From Thalassorhabdomicrobium marinisediminis (GTDB lineage Bacteria; Pseudomonadota; Alphaproteobacteria; Rhodobacterales; Rhodobacteraceae): DNA of 64,000 nt. Below the pieces are notes generated by a model. That model saw only the letters and a list, made by a program, of their open reading frames with translations. It was not told where the DNA came from and ran no database searches. The stretch covers positions 186,001 through 250,000 of the forward strand of contig NZ_QCYG01000005.1 in assembly GCF_003072065.1 (NCBI RefSeq), given 5' to 3'. How positions within the stretch are numbered: the stretch's first letter is position 1; every line of letters begins with the position of its first letter. Made by a program: the position numbers and the translations under genes. Positions 41,641 to 49,994 of this stretch are shown here, piece by piece.

Positions 41641-42755
41641 AACGCTCCCTCCTTTTCGTCACCGGCACCCGTGCGGACTTCGGCAAGCTTGAACCCTTGG
41701 CCGTGGCGGCGCGGGATGCGGGGCATGCGGTGTCGTTCTGGGTGACGGGGATGCACATGCTCGACCGCTACGGGCTGACCCGCAAAGAGGTGGCGCGGGT
41801 GCCGGGGGTGACGGTGCATGAATACCTCAACCAGCGGCCGGGTGATCCGCAAGACCATGTGCTGGCCAAGACGGTCACGGGATTTTCCGACTTCATCGCC
41901 GAGCACCGGCCCGATCTGGTGGTGATCCACGGCGACCGGATCGAAGCGTTGGCCTGCGCGCTGGTCACCGCCACGAACTACGTGCGCTCGGCCCATATCG
42001 AAGGGGGCGAAGTCTCGGGCACCATTGACGAGATTTTCAGGCACTGCAATTCCAAGCTCGCCAGCCACCATTTCGTCAGCTCGCAAGAGGCGCGGCGGCG
42101 GGTGATGGCCATGGGTGAGCCGCATGAGACGATCCATGTGATCGGCTCGCCCGAGCTGGATTTCCACTCGGCCCCCTCGGGCGTGACGCTGGACGAGGTG
42201 CGCGACCGCTACGAGATTCCCTGGGCCGATTACGGCATCGTCGCCTTCCATCCGGTCACCTCGGAAGCCGCGACCATGGGGCAACAGGCGCGCGATTTGT
42301 TCTCGGCACTTGAGGTGTCGGGGCGACCCTTCGTGGTGATCGCGCCGAACAACGACCCCGGCTCGGAAGAGATTTTCGGGGTGCTGGGCGACCTGCCCAA
42401 GGACCGGTTTCGCATCCTGCCGTCGATGCGGTTCGCGCATTTCTCAGAACTGATGAAGAACGCCGCCTGCATGATCGGCAATTCCAGCGCCGGCGTGCGC
42501 GAGGCACCGTTTCTGGGCACGCCCTCGCTCGATGTGGGCACGCGGCAGACCAACCGCGCGGCGGCCCCGTCGCTGCGCGGAGTCAAGGCCTCGGACGCCG
42601 CGGCCATCGCGGATTTTCTGGCCGAGGAATGGGGCAAACGCTATCCGCGCCACGACGCCTTCGGACAGGGCAATGCGGCGACGCGCTTTGCCGAGATCGT
42701 CAGCGATCCGGCCTTCTGGACCGGCGATCTGCAAAAACGGTTCCATGACCAATAG
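41637..42755 (+). CDS. neuC: Hydrolysing UDP/GDP-HexNAc 2-epimerase (NeuC family)
   Basis: 372 residues from the ATG at 41637. GTRADFGKLEPLA at the N-terminus, HGDRIEALACALV, AHIEGGEVSGTIDEIFRH and the C-terminal IGNSSAGVREAPFLGTPSLD and VGTRQ segment define the hydrolysing 2-epimerase fold used by NeuC/LegG. It releases the nucleotide and yields ManNAc or a diacetyl-bacillosamine-derived hexose, the substrate for NeuB. ATGA overlap with the YrbL-like gene and an 11-nt overlap with the following GT30 gene make a tight three-gene unit. Confidence 0.92.
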   Translation: MKRSLLFVTGTRADFGKLEPLAVAARDAGHAVSFWVTGMHMLDRYGLTRKEVARVPGVTVHEYLNQRPGDPQDHVLAKTVTGFSDFIAEHRPDLVVIHGDRIEALACALVTATNYVRSAHIEGGEVSGTIDEIFRHCNSKLASHHFVSSQEARRRVMAMGEPHETIHVIGSPELDFHSAPSGVTLDEVRDRYEIPWADYGIVAFHPVTSEAATMGQQARDLFSALEVSGRPFVVIAPNNDPGSEEIFGVLGDLPKDRFRILPSMRFAHFSELMKNAACMIGNSSAGVREAPFLGTPSLDVGTRQTNRAAAPSLRGVKASDAAAIADFLAEEWGKRYPRHDAFGQGNAATRFAEIVSDPAFWTGDLQKRFHDQ

Positions 42756-44031
42756 GCCCGCCCGGCCCTGGATCGGCCCGATGCTGCGCATGGTTCTGGG
42801 CGCGGGCCATGCCTTGCAACCCTTGGCTGCTCCGATGCTGCGACGGCGGCTGGACCGGGGCAAGGAAGACCCCGAGCGCTGGCGTGAGAAGCTGGGCGAG
42901 GCGACGGAAGTGCGGCCCGACGGGGTGCTGGTCTGGCTGCACGGCGTCGGCGTGGGTGAGGTGATGGCCCTGCGCGGATTGATCGAGAGGATGGCCGACG
43001 CGCGGCCAGACCTGCGGTTTCTGGTGACGTCAACGGCGCGGTCCTCGGGCGAGGTGATTGCCCGCAACTTGCCGCCCCGGGCGCAGCACCAATATCTGCC
43101 CTTGGACCTGCCGCGCCCTGTGGCGCGTTTTCTGGACCATTGGCGACCCGATCTGGCAGTCTGGTCCGATCAGGAGGTCTGGCCCCGGCTTGCGGTCGAA
43201 CTCGCCCGGCGCGGCATCCCGCAGGCCTATGTGGCGGCGCGGATCACCGAGGCCTCGGCCCGCGCGCGGGCGCGGTTCGGGCGAGCCTACGGCGACCTGT
43301 ATGGGCTGATGGACCGGCTTCACGCGCAGGACGCAGGCACGGCGGCGCATCTGCGCGCGCTGGTCGGGGACCGCGCGCAGGTCGAGGTCTCGGGCTCGTT
43401 GAAGGCGGCGGCCGCGCCCCTGGCCGTGGCGCCCGGGGCGCAAACGGCGTTCGAGGCGGCCCTGGCGGGGCGCAGGTGCTGGGTGCTCGCCTCGTCCCAC
43501 CCCGCAGATGAACCCTTGGCCCTTGCGGCGCATCAGGCGGTGCGCGCGGCGGATCCCGACGCGCTTCTGGTGATCGCGCCGCGCGACGTGACGCGGGGGG
43601 GCGCAATCGTGCAGGCGGCGCAGACGGCGGGCTTTGGCACCAGCTTGCGGAGCGCGGGCGCCCTGCTCGACGCGGGCACGGCGGTCTATGTGGCCGATAC
43701 CTTCGGCGAGCTGGGCCTGTGGTATCGCAGCTGCCCCGTGGCGCTGATCGGAGGCACCTTCGACGCCGTCGAAGGCCACAACCCGTGGGAGGCCGTCAGC
43801 CTTGGCGCGGCGGTTCTACACGGCCCGCACACCGCGAATTTCGCAATGGATTACAAGATGTTGCAAGAGGGTGGCGGTGCGCGTCTGGTGCAATCGTCCG
43901 ACCAGATTGCAGCGGCGGTGCTGTCACCTGACACGGCCGACATGCGCGCCGCCGCGACAGCGGTTCAGGCGGACATGGCGCGGGGGGTCGCGGCGATCAC
44001 GCAGGATCTGTTGGCGCTGCTGGACCGCTAG
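42745..44031 (+). CDS. Second GT30 (Kdo transferase family) glycosyltransferase
   Basis: 428 residues from the ATG at 42745, inside the neuC 3' end. GT30 landmarks: VWLHGVGVGEVMAL with the conserved catalytic Glu, WRPDLAVWSDQEVWPRL, VSGSLKAA, LASSHPADE and the CMP-sugar site IGGTFDAVEGHNPWEAVSLG plus HGPHTANF. It has a hydrophobic N-terminal stretch but no long anchor. Family knowledge: GT30 enzymes use CMP-Kdo. Inference: behind neuC, with neuA and neuB in the same locus, it may use CMP-nonulosonate, or it may add Kdo next to the nonulosonate. It converges with the oxidoreductase gene (4-nt overlap). Confidence 0.85.
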   Translation: MTNRPARPWIGPMLRMVLGAGHALQPLAAPMLRRRLDRGKEDPERWREKLGEATEVRPDGVLVWLHGVGVGEVMALRGLIERMADARPDLRFLVTSTARSSGEVIARNLPPRAQHQYLPLDLPRPVARFLDHWRPDLAVWSDQEVWPRLAVELARRGIPQAYVAARITEASARARARFGRAYGDLYGLMDRLHAQDAGTAAHLRALVGDRAQVEVSGSLKAAAAPLAVAPGAQTAFEAALAGRRCWVLASSHPADEPLALAAHQAVRAADPDALLVIAPRDVTRGGAIVQAAQTAGFGTSLRSAGALLDAGTAVYVADTFGELGLWYRSCPVALIGGTFDAVEGHNPWEAVSLGAAVLHGPHTANFAMDYKMLQEGGGARLVQSSDQIAAAVLSPDTADMRAAATAVQADMARGVAAITQDLLALLDR

Positions 44032-44960
44032 AAAGCCATCTTGGCGGTGCCCGTGAAGCGGCGTTTGGTCCAGGCGTCCGCGATCAGGTCCGCTGAGGCG
44101 CGCATGTCCGACAGGCGCGGCGCGAGGGGGTGCAGCTTCGCGTCGGGGTCGTCGATCAGCCTCAGCCAGTCGCGGGTAATGGCGCGGAACATGTCGTTGC
44201 GCTCATGGGGAAAGCTTTGCGTGTCGCTGCCTGAGGGGCCGTCCACCGTCAGCGTCGCCGCCAGCAAATCAAGGCGGCGCAGGGCGTCAGTGCCGGCAAG
44301 GTCCGAACGGCGCTGGCTCACCGGCGCGAGGTAGTCCATCGCGACGGTGCCCGCCCGCCCCTGCGGATCGGCGAGCGCGATGCGGCTGGCGAAATCGACA
44401 CCGTTGAAATCCGCGTGGCCCACGCTGCTGACCGCCTGCACAGTGAGGCCGGGAAACAGCGCGAGGGCAAGGTCGAGTTCGTGGCAGAGGTCAAGCAGCA
44501 CTCCGCCACCGTCCGGGCGGGCGGCGTAGCTGTCGGGGAAGGACCAGTTCTGCCGCCATTGGCGCACGTCGTGGCCAATCTCGAAGGTGAAGCCGTAAAC
44601 CTCCGAGAGGTCCTGCGCGGCCAATGCCTGCACAACCGGGTGATAGCGCGCCATGAAGCCCAGCATGGAGCGCGCTGCCAGATCGCCCGCGCGGTTGTAG
44701 ATCTCGGCCACGCCCTGAGCGGTCCAGTGCAGGGGTTTTTCCACGTAGAAGGGCCAGCCTTTGGCGGCGCAAAGATCGATCAGCTCAAGCCGCACCTGCG
44801 TCGCCGTGGCGATGACCATACCCTTGACGTCACTTCGTTTTTCCAGCGCCGCCCGGTCGAAGGAGCGCCACGGGATCAGCACCGCAGGCTCACCCAGCGC
44901 AGCAAGGTTGTCCGCGTGGCGCCGCCCGATGGAGCCCGCGCCGACGACTGCGATCACCAT
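44028..44960 (-). CDS. Gfo/Idh/MocA family oxidoreductase
   Basis: 310 residues. N-terminal NAD(P) fold VIAVVGAGSIGRRHADNL, then YVEKPLH, the conserved EKP motif of the family, and GGGVLLDLCHELDLAL with the His in the active-site helix. It should oxidise or reduce a sugar or nucleotide sugar. It is the last gene of the minus-strand unit phosphatase-neuA-SDR-oxidoreductase and overlaps the SDR gene by 7 nt. I infer a role in preparing or tailoring the nonulosonate precursor. Confidence 0.88.
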   Translation of the reverse strand: MVIAVVGAGSIGRRHADNLAALGEPAVLIPWRSFDRAALEKRSDVKGMVIATATQVRLELIDLCAAKGWPFYVEKPLHWTAQGVAEIYNRAGDLAARSMLGFMARYHPVVQALAAQDLSEVYGFTFEIGHDVRQWRQNWSFPDSYAARPDGGGVLLDLCHELDLALALFPGLTVQAVSSVGHADFNGVDFASRIALADPQGRAGTVAMDYLAPVSQRRSDLAGTDALRRLDLLAATLTVDGPSGSDTQSFPHERNDMFRAITRDWLRLIDDPDAKLHPLAPRLSDMRASADLIADAWTKRRFTGTAKMAF

Positions 44961-45742
44961 GCGGCAAACCCGCCGTCGACGTTGAAAATCTCACCGGTCA
45001 TATAGCCGGATTGTTTGGAGGCGAGGAACAACATGGCATCGGCGATCTCGTCAGGTTCGCACATGCGCCCGGCCATGATGAGCTCACCCACGCGGCGTTG
45101 AAACTCTTCCGAATGGCCGTTGTAAACCGCCCCCGGCGCGATGGTGTTCACCGTCGCCTGCCGCTTCGCCCAATAGCCCGCAAGCCAGACCGTTAGCCCG
45201 TGAATCCCCGCTTTCGTCACACCGTAGGCGGAGAAATTCTTGAACGGCATCCCCTCATAAATCTGGTGATGCGCACCGTTGAGCGCATACATCGACGCCA
45301 CGTTGATCAGGGAGCTAGGGCGTTTGCCGACGATGTCGCGGTCCATCTGGCGGGCGACCAGAAAGGCCCCGGTGAGGTTTGTGCGCATGGTCCTTTCCCA
45401 ATCGTCGAGCGTCGTGTCGGCGAAGTCGGGAAAGGAGGCGCCCGCGCCCATCAGCATCTCGCCGGTGATGGCGGCGTTGTTGAGCACGACATTGGGTTGC
45501 CAGCCGTCGGCCTCAACGGTTTTGAAGATCTCGACCACCTGTTCTTCGGACGAGACATCGAGGGGGTAGAGCGCGAAATCCGGATTGTCGCCGTGCGCCT
45601 CTTGCAGAGCGTCGAACCGATGGCCCGGCAGATCGGTGGCCACGACCTTGGCCCCCTCGGCCAGCATCCGCCGCACATAGGTGCTGCCCAGAACCCCGCC
45701 GGAGCCTGTGATAAAGACGGTTCTGCCTTCAAGTTGCGCCAT
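44954..45742 (-). CDS. Short-chain dehydrogenase/reductase (PtmA-like)
   Basis: 262 residues. The cofactor motif is TGSGGVLG (residues 11-18), with NNAA, an active-site Ser in LINVASMYA and FSAYGVTKAG with the YxxxK pair. The SAYGVTKAGIHGLTVWLAGYWA region resembles PtmA of the Campylobacter flagellin-glycosylation locus, which also neighbours a CMP-nonulosonate synthetase (PtmB). It overlaps neuA by 14 nt and the oxidoreductase by 7 nt. The substrate is not known. Confidence 0.88.
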   Translation of the reverse strand: MAQLEGRTVFITGSGGVLGSTYVRRMLAEGAKVVATDLPGHRFDALQEAHGDNPDFALYPLDVSSEEQVVEIFKTVEADGWQPNVVLNNAAITGEMLMGAGASFPDFADTTLDDWERTMRTNLTGAFLVARQMDRDIVGKRPSSLINVASMYALNGAHHQIYEGMPFKNFSAYGVTKAGIHGLTVWLAGYWAKRQATVNTIAPGAVYNGHSEEFQRRVGELIMAGRMCEPDEIADAMLFLASKQSGYMTGEIFNVDGGFAAW

Positions 45743-46430
45743 TCAGTCGATCCTTCATCAGAAATTGCACGATTTTCCAGTCCAGCGGGTCGTCCACGTC
45801 CATGCACCGCTCGGGCGGCATGACGAAGGGGATAACGCGCCCCTCATAGATGCTGGACGCGTCGCGCAGGTAGCTGGGCCGCAGAACATAGGTCGAGGCC
45901 GCGTGTTCATAAACCGCCGGCGCGTTCTGCCGCGCCCAGACCCCGCCCGGAAGCGGTTTCGAGACGTGCAGGGCGCCGGTCTCGTCCGCCTCGACCATGT
46001 TGAAATAGGGGTTTTTTCGGGCGTGACAGCAGGACATCACCATGTCCGGCGCTTTGGTCTGAAAAAGGTCGATCGCGCCGTCGAGGTCTTCCATCAGCCG
46101 CAGGGGCGAGGTGCAGTCGAGATCGACAAAGGCAGAGGCCGTGCCCGCCAACGCCTCGGCCGCGGCCAGCGAGTGTTGCCAGACACCCCACTTCGGCGCG
46201 TCGTCCGTGGCCAGATGGGCGGGGCGCATTCCGATGTCGAGCGCACCCTTGGCGACCGCGTGGTCGTACATCTCGGGGCTGTCGGTGCTGACCACCACGG
46301 CGTCGATACGGGGGCTTTCGAGAAGCTGGTCCAGTGACCAGTCGATCAGCGGTTTGCCGCAGAGCATGCGGAAGTTCTTGCCCGGCACGCCCTTCGAGCC
46401 GCGGCGCGCGCCGATATGTCCGATTATCAA
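45729..46430 (-). CDS. neuA: CMP-nonulosonic acid synthetase (NeuA/PtmB family)
   Basis: 233 residues if started at the TTG at 46430, whose TTGA overlaps the stop of the upstream phosphatase gene and which has GGAAGG 8 nt before it; GTG at 46439 and TTG at 46460 are alternatives. The nucleotidyltransferase signature ARRGSKGVPGKNFRML, VDLDCTSPLRLMEDLDGAI and ARKNPYFNMVE are those of CMP-sialate/legionaminate synthetases. It activates the nine-carbon acid with CTP, providing the donor for a surface glycosyltransferase. Together with neuB and neuC it completes the common core of nonulosonate synthesis. Confidence 0.9.
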   Translation of the reverse strand: MIIGHIGARRGSKGVPGKNFRMLCGKPLIDWSLDQLLESPRIDAVVVSTDSPEMYDHAVAKGALDIGMRPAHLATDDAPKWGVWQHSLAAAEALAGTASAFVDLDCTSPLRLMEDLDGAIDLFQTKAPDMVMSCCHARKNPYFNMVEADETGALHVSKPLPGGVWARQNAPAVYEHAASTYVLRPSYLRDASSIYEGRVIPFVMPPERCMDVDDPLDWKIVQFLMKDRLNGAT

Positions 46431-47089
46431 TCTGCCCACCTTCCGGCACCCGCGCGCCAATCATTGAAATCTGCTTTGATCATCTTGGGGTTATAGCCCG
46501 TCTCGAGCCAGTTGCGGAACCCCTGCCCGCCGGGTTCGACGTCACGCAGATAAACCCGGAAAATATGGTCCAGCACGCCCGAACGCGTGCGGTTGAAATG
46601 AAAATGCCGCGCGGCCAGTTGCCCGGCGGCGTCCGCCACGGGCACCCCTTCGACAAGGATCAGGAACAGCGCGGCGATGAAGCCCGTGCGGTCGGCGCCG
46701 GATTTGCAGTGGAACACGAAGGGGCGCGGCACCTGCGCCATGGCGTCGATGGTCTGCAGGATCGTCTCCGCCTCGACAAGCCGCCGTGCGGTCACCCCGC
46801 GCAGGTTGACGAAATTCAACCCCAGCGCGGCGCAGGCCTCGGCCTCGAGCAGGGTATAGGCGATGGGTTTGTCGGCGCGCAGGGTCACGACCGAGGTGAT
46901 GCCCATGGCCTTGTAGCGGGCCAGCCTGCGCGGCCCCGGCTGGTTCGAGCGCCAGACGCCGGGGGCGATCTGGTGCAGGTTCCACCAGAACAGCCGCAGC
47001 AGGTGGTGATCGACGAACAGGAACTGGACCCACGCGGCCAAGCGACCCCGAAAGGTGGACAGATCAAAGGCGGGGGGCTTGCGGCTCAT
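46427..47089 (-). CDS. Tyrosine/dual-specificity protein phosphatase-like protein
   Basis: 220 residues from the ATG at 47089. The cysteine-phosphatase loop HCKSGADRTG (CX5R) is intact and preceded by PFVFHCK; the N-terminal WRSNQPGPRRLARYKAMGIT is typical of DSP-like enzymes with an upstream substrate-entry segment. It may act on a phosphorylated sugar, lipid A phosphate or phosphotyrosine. It is the first gene of the operon with neuA (TTGA overlap), SDR and oxidoreductase, so its job is probably tied to the glycan. Confidence 0.85.
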   Translation of the reverse strand: MSRKPPAFDLSTFRGRLAAWVQFLFVDHHLLRLFWWNLHQIAPGVWRSNQPGPRRLARYKAMGITSVVTLRADKPIAYTLLEAEACAALGLNFVNLRGVTARRLVEAETILQTIDAMAQVPRPFVFHCKSGADRTGFIAALFLILVEGVPVADAAGQLAARHFHFNRTRSGVLDHIFRVYLRDVEPGGQGFRNWLETGYNPKMIKADFNDWRAGAGRWAD

Positions 47090-47234
47090 GGTGTGCTGAT
47101 AGCCGCCCCGCCGCACCGGCACAACAACGCGCGAGCCCCCCGCGCGGACCGGATGCGCCCTGCGGGTCGGAACGGCGCGTCACTATCATGCAAACGGGGG
47201 TTTTCGCAGCCTTGATCGGAGGATATAGGACCCC

Positions 47235-48647
47235 ATGGAGCACACCAAGACCCCCCCGAACCTTGGCGCGAGGCCTGACCTTGCGCCGAAAATCCAGACC
47301 CCAGACAGCCGCCGCGCGGGCCGCAAAGGGGACCAGCCGACCATCGGCATGGTCTCGTTGGGGTGTCCCAAGGCGCTGGTGGACAGTGAACGCATCCTGA
47401 CGCGGCTGCGGGCCGAGGGCTATGCGATTTCCCCCGATTACGCCGGGGCCCATGCGGTGATCGTGAACACCTGCGGGTTTCTCGATTCCGCCAAGGCCGA
47501 GTCGCTTGAGGCCATCGGCGAGGCCCTGCAAGAAAACGGCAAGGTGATCGTGACCGGTTGTCTGGGCGCCGAGCCGGAGTATATCCGCGAACATCATCCG
47601 CAAATTCGTGCCGTGACCGGTCCGCACCAATACGAACAGGTGCTCGATGCGGTGCACGGCGTGGTCCCGCCCGCGCCCGATCCGTTTGTCGATCTGCTGC
47701 CCGCCAGCGGGGTGAGCCTGACGCCGCGGCACTTCAGCTATCTGAAGATTTCCGAGGGCTGCAATCACAAGTGCAAGTTCTGCATCATCCCCGACATGCG
47801 TGGCCGTCTGCAAAGCCGCCCGGCCCATGCGGTGGTGCGTGAGGCGGAAAAACTGGTCGAGAGTGGCGTGAAAGAGCTTTTGGTGATCTCGCAGGACACC
47901 AGCGCCTTTGGGGTGGACATCAAACACGCCGAGGATCGCGGACACCGCGCGCATATCACCGATCTGGCGCGGGATCTGGGGGCACTGGGCGCAGCGGAGC
48001 GGCCGTGGGTGCGGCTGCATTACGTCTATCCCTACCCCCATGTGCGCCAGTTGATCCCGCTCATGGCCGAAGGTCTGATCCTGCCCTATCTTGATATCCC
48101 CTTCCAACACGCAAGCACCGATGTGCTGCGGCGCATGGCGCGGCCTGCGGCGGCGGCAAAGACGCTGGACGAGATCGCCGCGTGGCGCGAGATCTGCCCC
48201 GAGATCACGCTGCGTTCGACCTTCATCGTCGGCTATCCAGGCGAAACCGAAGACGAGTTTCAGGTGCTGCTGGATTGGATGGACGAAGCGCAGCTCGACC
48301 GGGTCGGGTGTTTCCAATACGAAAACGTCGCCGGCGCGCGGTCGAACGACCTGCCCGACCACGTCCCCGCCGAGGTGAAACAGGACCGGTGGGAGCGTTT
48401 CATGGCAAAGGCGCAGGCGATTTCCGAAGCCAAGCTGGCCGCGAAGGTGGGACAGACGCTCGACGTCATCGTGGACGAGATCGACGCCGACGGCGTGGCC
48501 ACCTGCCGCACCAAGGCCGACGCGCCGGAGATCGACGGCAACCTGTTCATCGACGACGGGACGGAGGGGCTGAAGGTCGGAGAGATCGTGCAGGTCGAGG
48601 TGGACGAAGCCGGCGAGTATGATCTTTGGGGGTTCATTCGGAACTAG
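47235..48647 (+). CDS. rimO: Ribosomal protein S12 methylthiotransferase RimO
   Basis: 470 residues. The N-terminal MTTase domain ([17 protein letters not shown]) is followed by the radical-SAM cluster motif [14 protein letters not shown] (CxxxCxxC) and a C-terminal TRAM domain. It methylthiolates Asp89 of S12. [12 protein letters not shown] is diagnostic for RimO rather than MiaB. The stop codon is the first base of a palindromic repeat at 48647-48669. Confidence 0.96.
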   Translation: MEHTKTPPNLGARPDLAPKIQTPDSRRAGRKGDQPTIGMVSLGCPKALVDSERILTRLRAEGYAISPDYAGAHAVIVNTCGFLDSAKAESLEAIGEALQENGKVIVTGCLGAEPEYIREHHPQIRAVTGPHQYEQVLDAVHGVVPPAPDPFVDLLPASGVSLTPRHFSYLKISEGCNHKCKFCIIPDMRGRLQSRPAHAVVREAEKLVESGVKELLVISQDTSAFGVDIKHAEDRGHRAHITDLARDLGALGAAERPWVRLHYVYPYPHVRQLIPLMAEGLILPYLDIPFQHASTDVLRRMARPAAAAKTLDEIAAWREICPEITLRSTFIVGYPGETEDEFQVLLDWMDEAQLDRVGCFQYENVAGARSNDLPDHVPAEVKQDRWERFMAKAQAISEAKLAAKVGQTLDVIVDEIDADGVATCRTKADAPEIDGNLFIDDGTEGLKVGEIVQVEVDEAGEYDLWGFIRN

Positions 48648-48790
48648 AAAACGTCCTGATGACGTTTTCCCGAATGAACGGGCGCCCCCGGCGTCCCGGA
48701 ATTGATCCGGTGGATCAATTCAGCCAAACATGGTCGGAGACCCAGCCCACGTTGAAAACGTCCAGATGACGTTTTCCCGAATGAACGGGC
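48647..48790. repeat. Three palindromes in A-B-A order behind rimO
   Basis: Palindrome A (GAAAACGTC-N5-GACGTTTTC, 48647-48669) is followed by CCGAATGAACGGGC. Palindrome B (10-bp arms GAATTGATCC around GGT) lies at 48699-48721. A second copy of A at 48754-48776 is followed by the same 14-mer, ending at 48790. The two A copies differ only in the loop (CTGAT, CAGAT). B matches 17315-17337 except for one loop base. The whole 166-bp gap between rimO and the YigZ-like gene is taken up by these. Confidence 0.85.
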
Positions 48791-48813
48791 AAAGCCCCGC
48801 TGCCCGCGTCGCC

Positions 48814-49176
48814 CTACCCCGCGTCGAAGTAGTAGCGCACGGCGTCCTGCACGCGGCGGAAGCGGTCTCCGCCCAGATGGGTGCCGCCGAACCAGCGGGT
48901 CACGACGACGATCTCGCCCTGCCGGCCCTCGCGCTCCAGCATTCGCAGGATCACCATGCCGGCGCCGGCTTCTCCATCGTCGTTCTTGAGCGGCGTGCCG
49001 TCAGGCAGGATCAGCCCCCATGTGTTATGCGTGGCTTTGGCGAATTTCTTCTTGCGGCACAGGGCTTTGACAAAGGCCTTCGCCGCTTGGGCACTGTCGC
49101 ACGGCCCGCCCGAGACCGCGTATTTCGAACCGCGATCGGTGAGGATGTTTTCGTAAATGGTCATTGGCGGCGTCAT
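48814..49176 (-). CDS. Short YigZ/UPF0029 (IMPACT) family protein
   Basis: 120 residues from the ATG at 49176 (a second ATG five codons on is also possible). The IMPACT N-terminal domain pattern is seen: YENILTDRGSKYAVSGGPCD, THNTWGLILPDGTPLKNDDGEAGAG and VTRWFGGTHLGG. The C-terminal ferredoxin-like DUF1949 domain of standard YigZ (about 200 residues) is absent, so this is a short form. Function is not established. Confidence 0.82.
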   Translation of the reverse strand: MTPPMTIYENILTDRGSKYAVSGGPCDSAQAAKAFVKALCRKKKFAKATHNTWGLILPDGTPLKNDDGEAGAGMVILRMLEREGRQGEIVVVTRWFGGTHLGGDRFRRVQDAVRYYFDAG

Positions 49177-49293
49177 GGCAGCACCCTGTCCCAGAGGCCT
49201 GCGGGGTGCAAGCGCTGCACGTCGTGGCAATGTGACGCCAAAATGACGTAACGGCACCCTATTTCCGGCAGGATCTTGACTTAGGTTGAGGGC

Positions 49294-49947
49294 ATGACCC
49301 GAGCCGACCCATATCCCCAGTTCAGCCGCAGCGAGCGGATCGCGGATTTCGCCGTGCATATCGTCGCCATCCTTGCGGCGCTGATCGCGACCATCGTGCT
49401 TATGGTCTGGGTGAGCGGCACCTCGTCGCTGGGGATGTTGGCGGGCTTGTGGATCTACGGCGTGGCGCTGATCGGGTCGTTCATCGCCTCGACCTGTTAT
49501 CATTTCACCCCGTGGGAGCGTCCGCGCCACCTGTTGCGGCGGATCGATCACGCGGCGATCTATCTGAAAATCGCCGGGACCTATACGCCGCTGGTGGTGA
49601 TGATCGGGTCGGCGTTCGCCTATGGCGTGCTGGCTTTGGTCTGGACGCTGGCCGCCATTGGGGCGGCGGCGAAGCTGTTCTTCTGGGCGCGCCCAGGCCG
49701 GTTCGGCGCGGGGCTCTACGTGGGGCTGGGCTGGCTGAGCGTTCTGCTCGTCTCGTCGCTGGTCCCTGTCGTGCCCGGCGCGGCGCTGGCGCTAATCGTG
49801 GCGGGTGGGCTGGTCTATTCCATCGGGGCGGTGTTGTTCAGCCTTGACGAATGGCGGTTCCAGAATGCGGTTTGGCACGGGTTCGTGCTGACCGCCTCGG
49901 CCTGTTTCTTCGCCGCCATCGCGCTGAGCGTGCCCGCGACCGCCTGA
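49294..49947 (+). CDS. HlyIII / YqfA family membrane protein (PAQR type)
   Basis: 217 residues and seven hydrophobic segments. Hallmarks of the HlyIII family are STCYHFTPW, RRIDHAAIYLKIAGTYTP and the C-terminal NAVWHGFVL with its His; these His/Asp residues correspond to the putative metal-hydrolase site of PAQR proteins. The link to haemolysis is doubtful in most bacteria; a role in membrane homeostasis is more likely. Confidence 0.92.
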   Translation: MTRADPYPQFSRSERIADFAVHIVAILAALIATIVLMVWVSGTSSLGMLAGLWIYGVALIGSFIASTCYHFTPWERPRHLLRRIDHAAIYLKIAGTYTPLVVMIGSAFAYGVLALVWTLAAIGAAAKLFFWARPGRFGAGLYVGLGWLSVLLVSSLVPVVPGAALALIVAGGLVYSIGAVLFSLDEWRFQNAVWHGFVLTASACFFAAIALSVPATA

Positions 49948-49994
49948 GGTGCGGCGCCCCCTGTTCCGCTGCCCTATCCTTCAGTCAGACGTGG

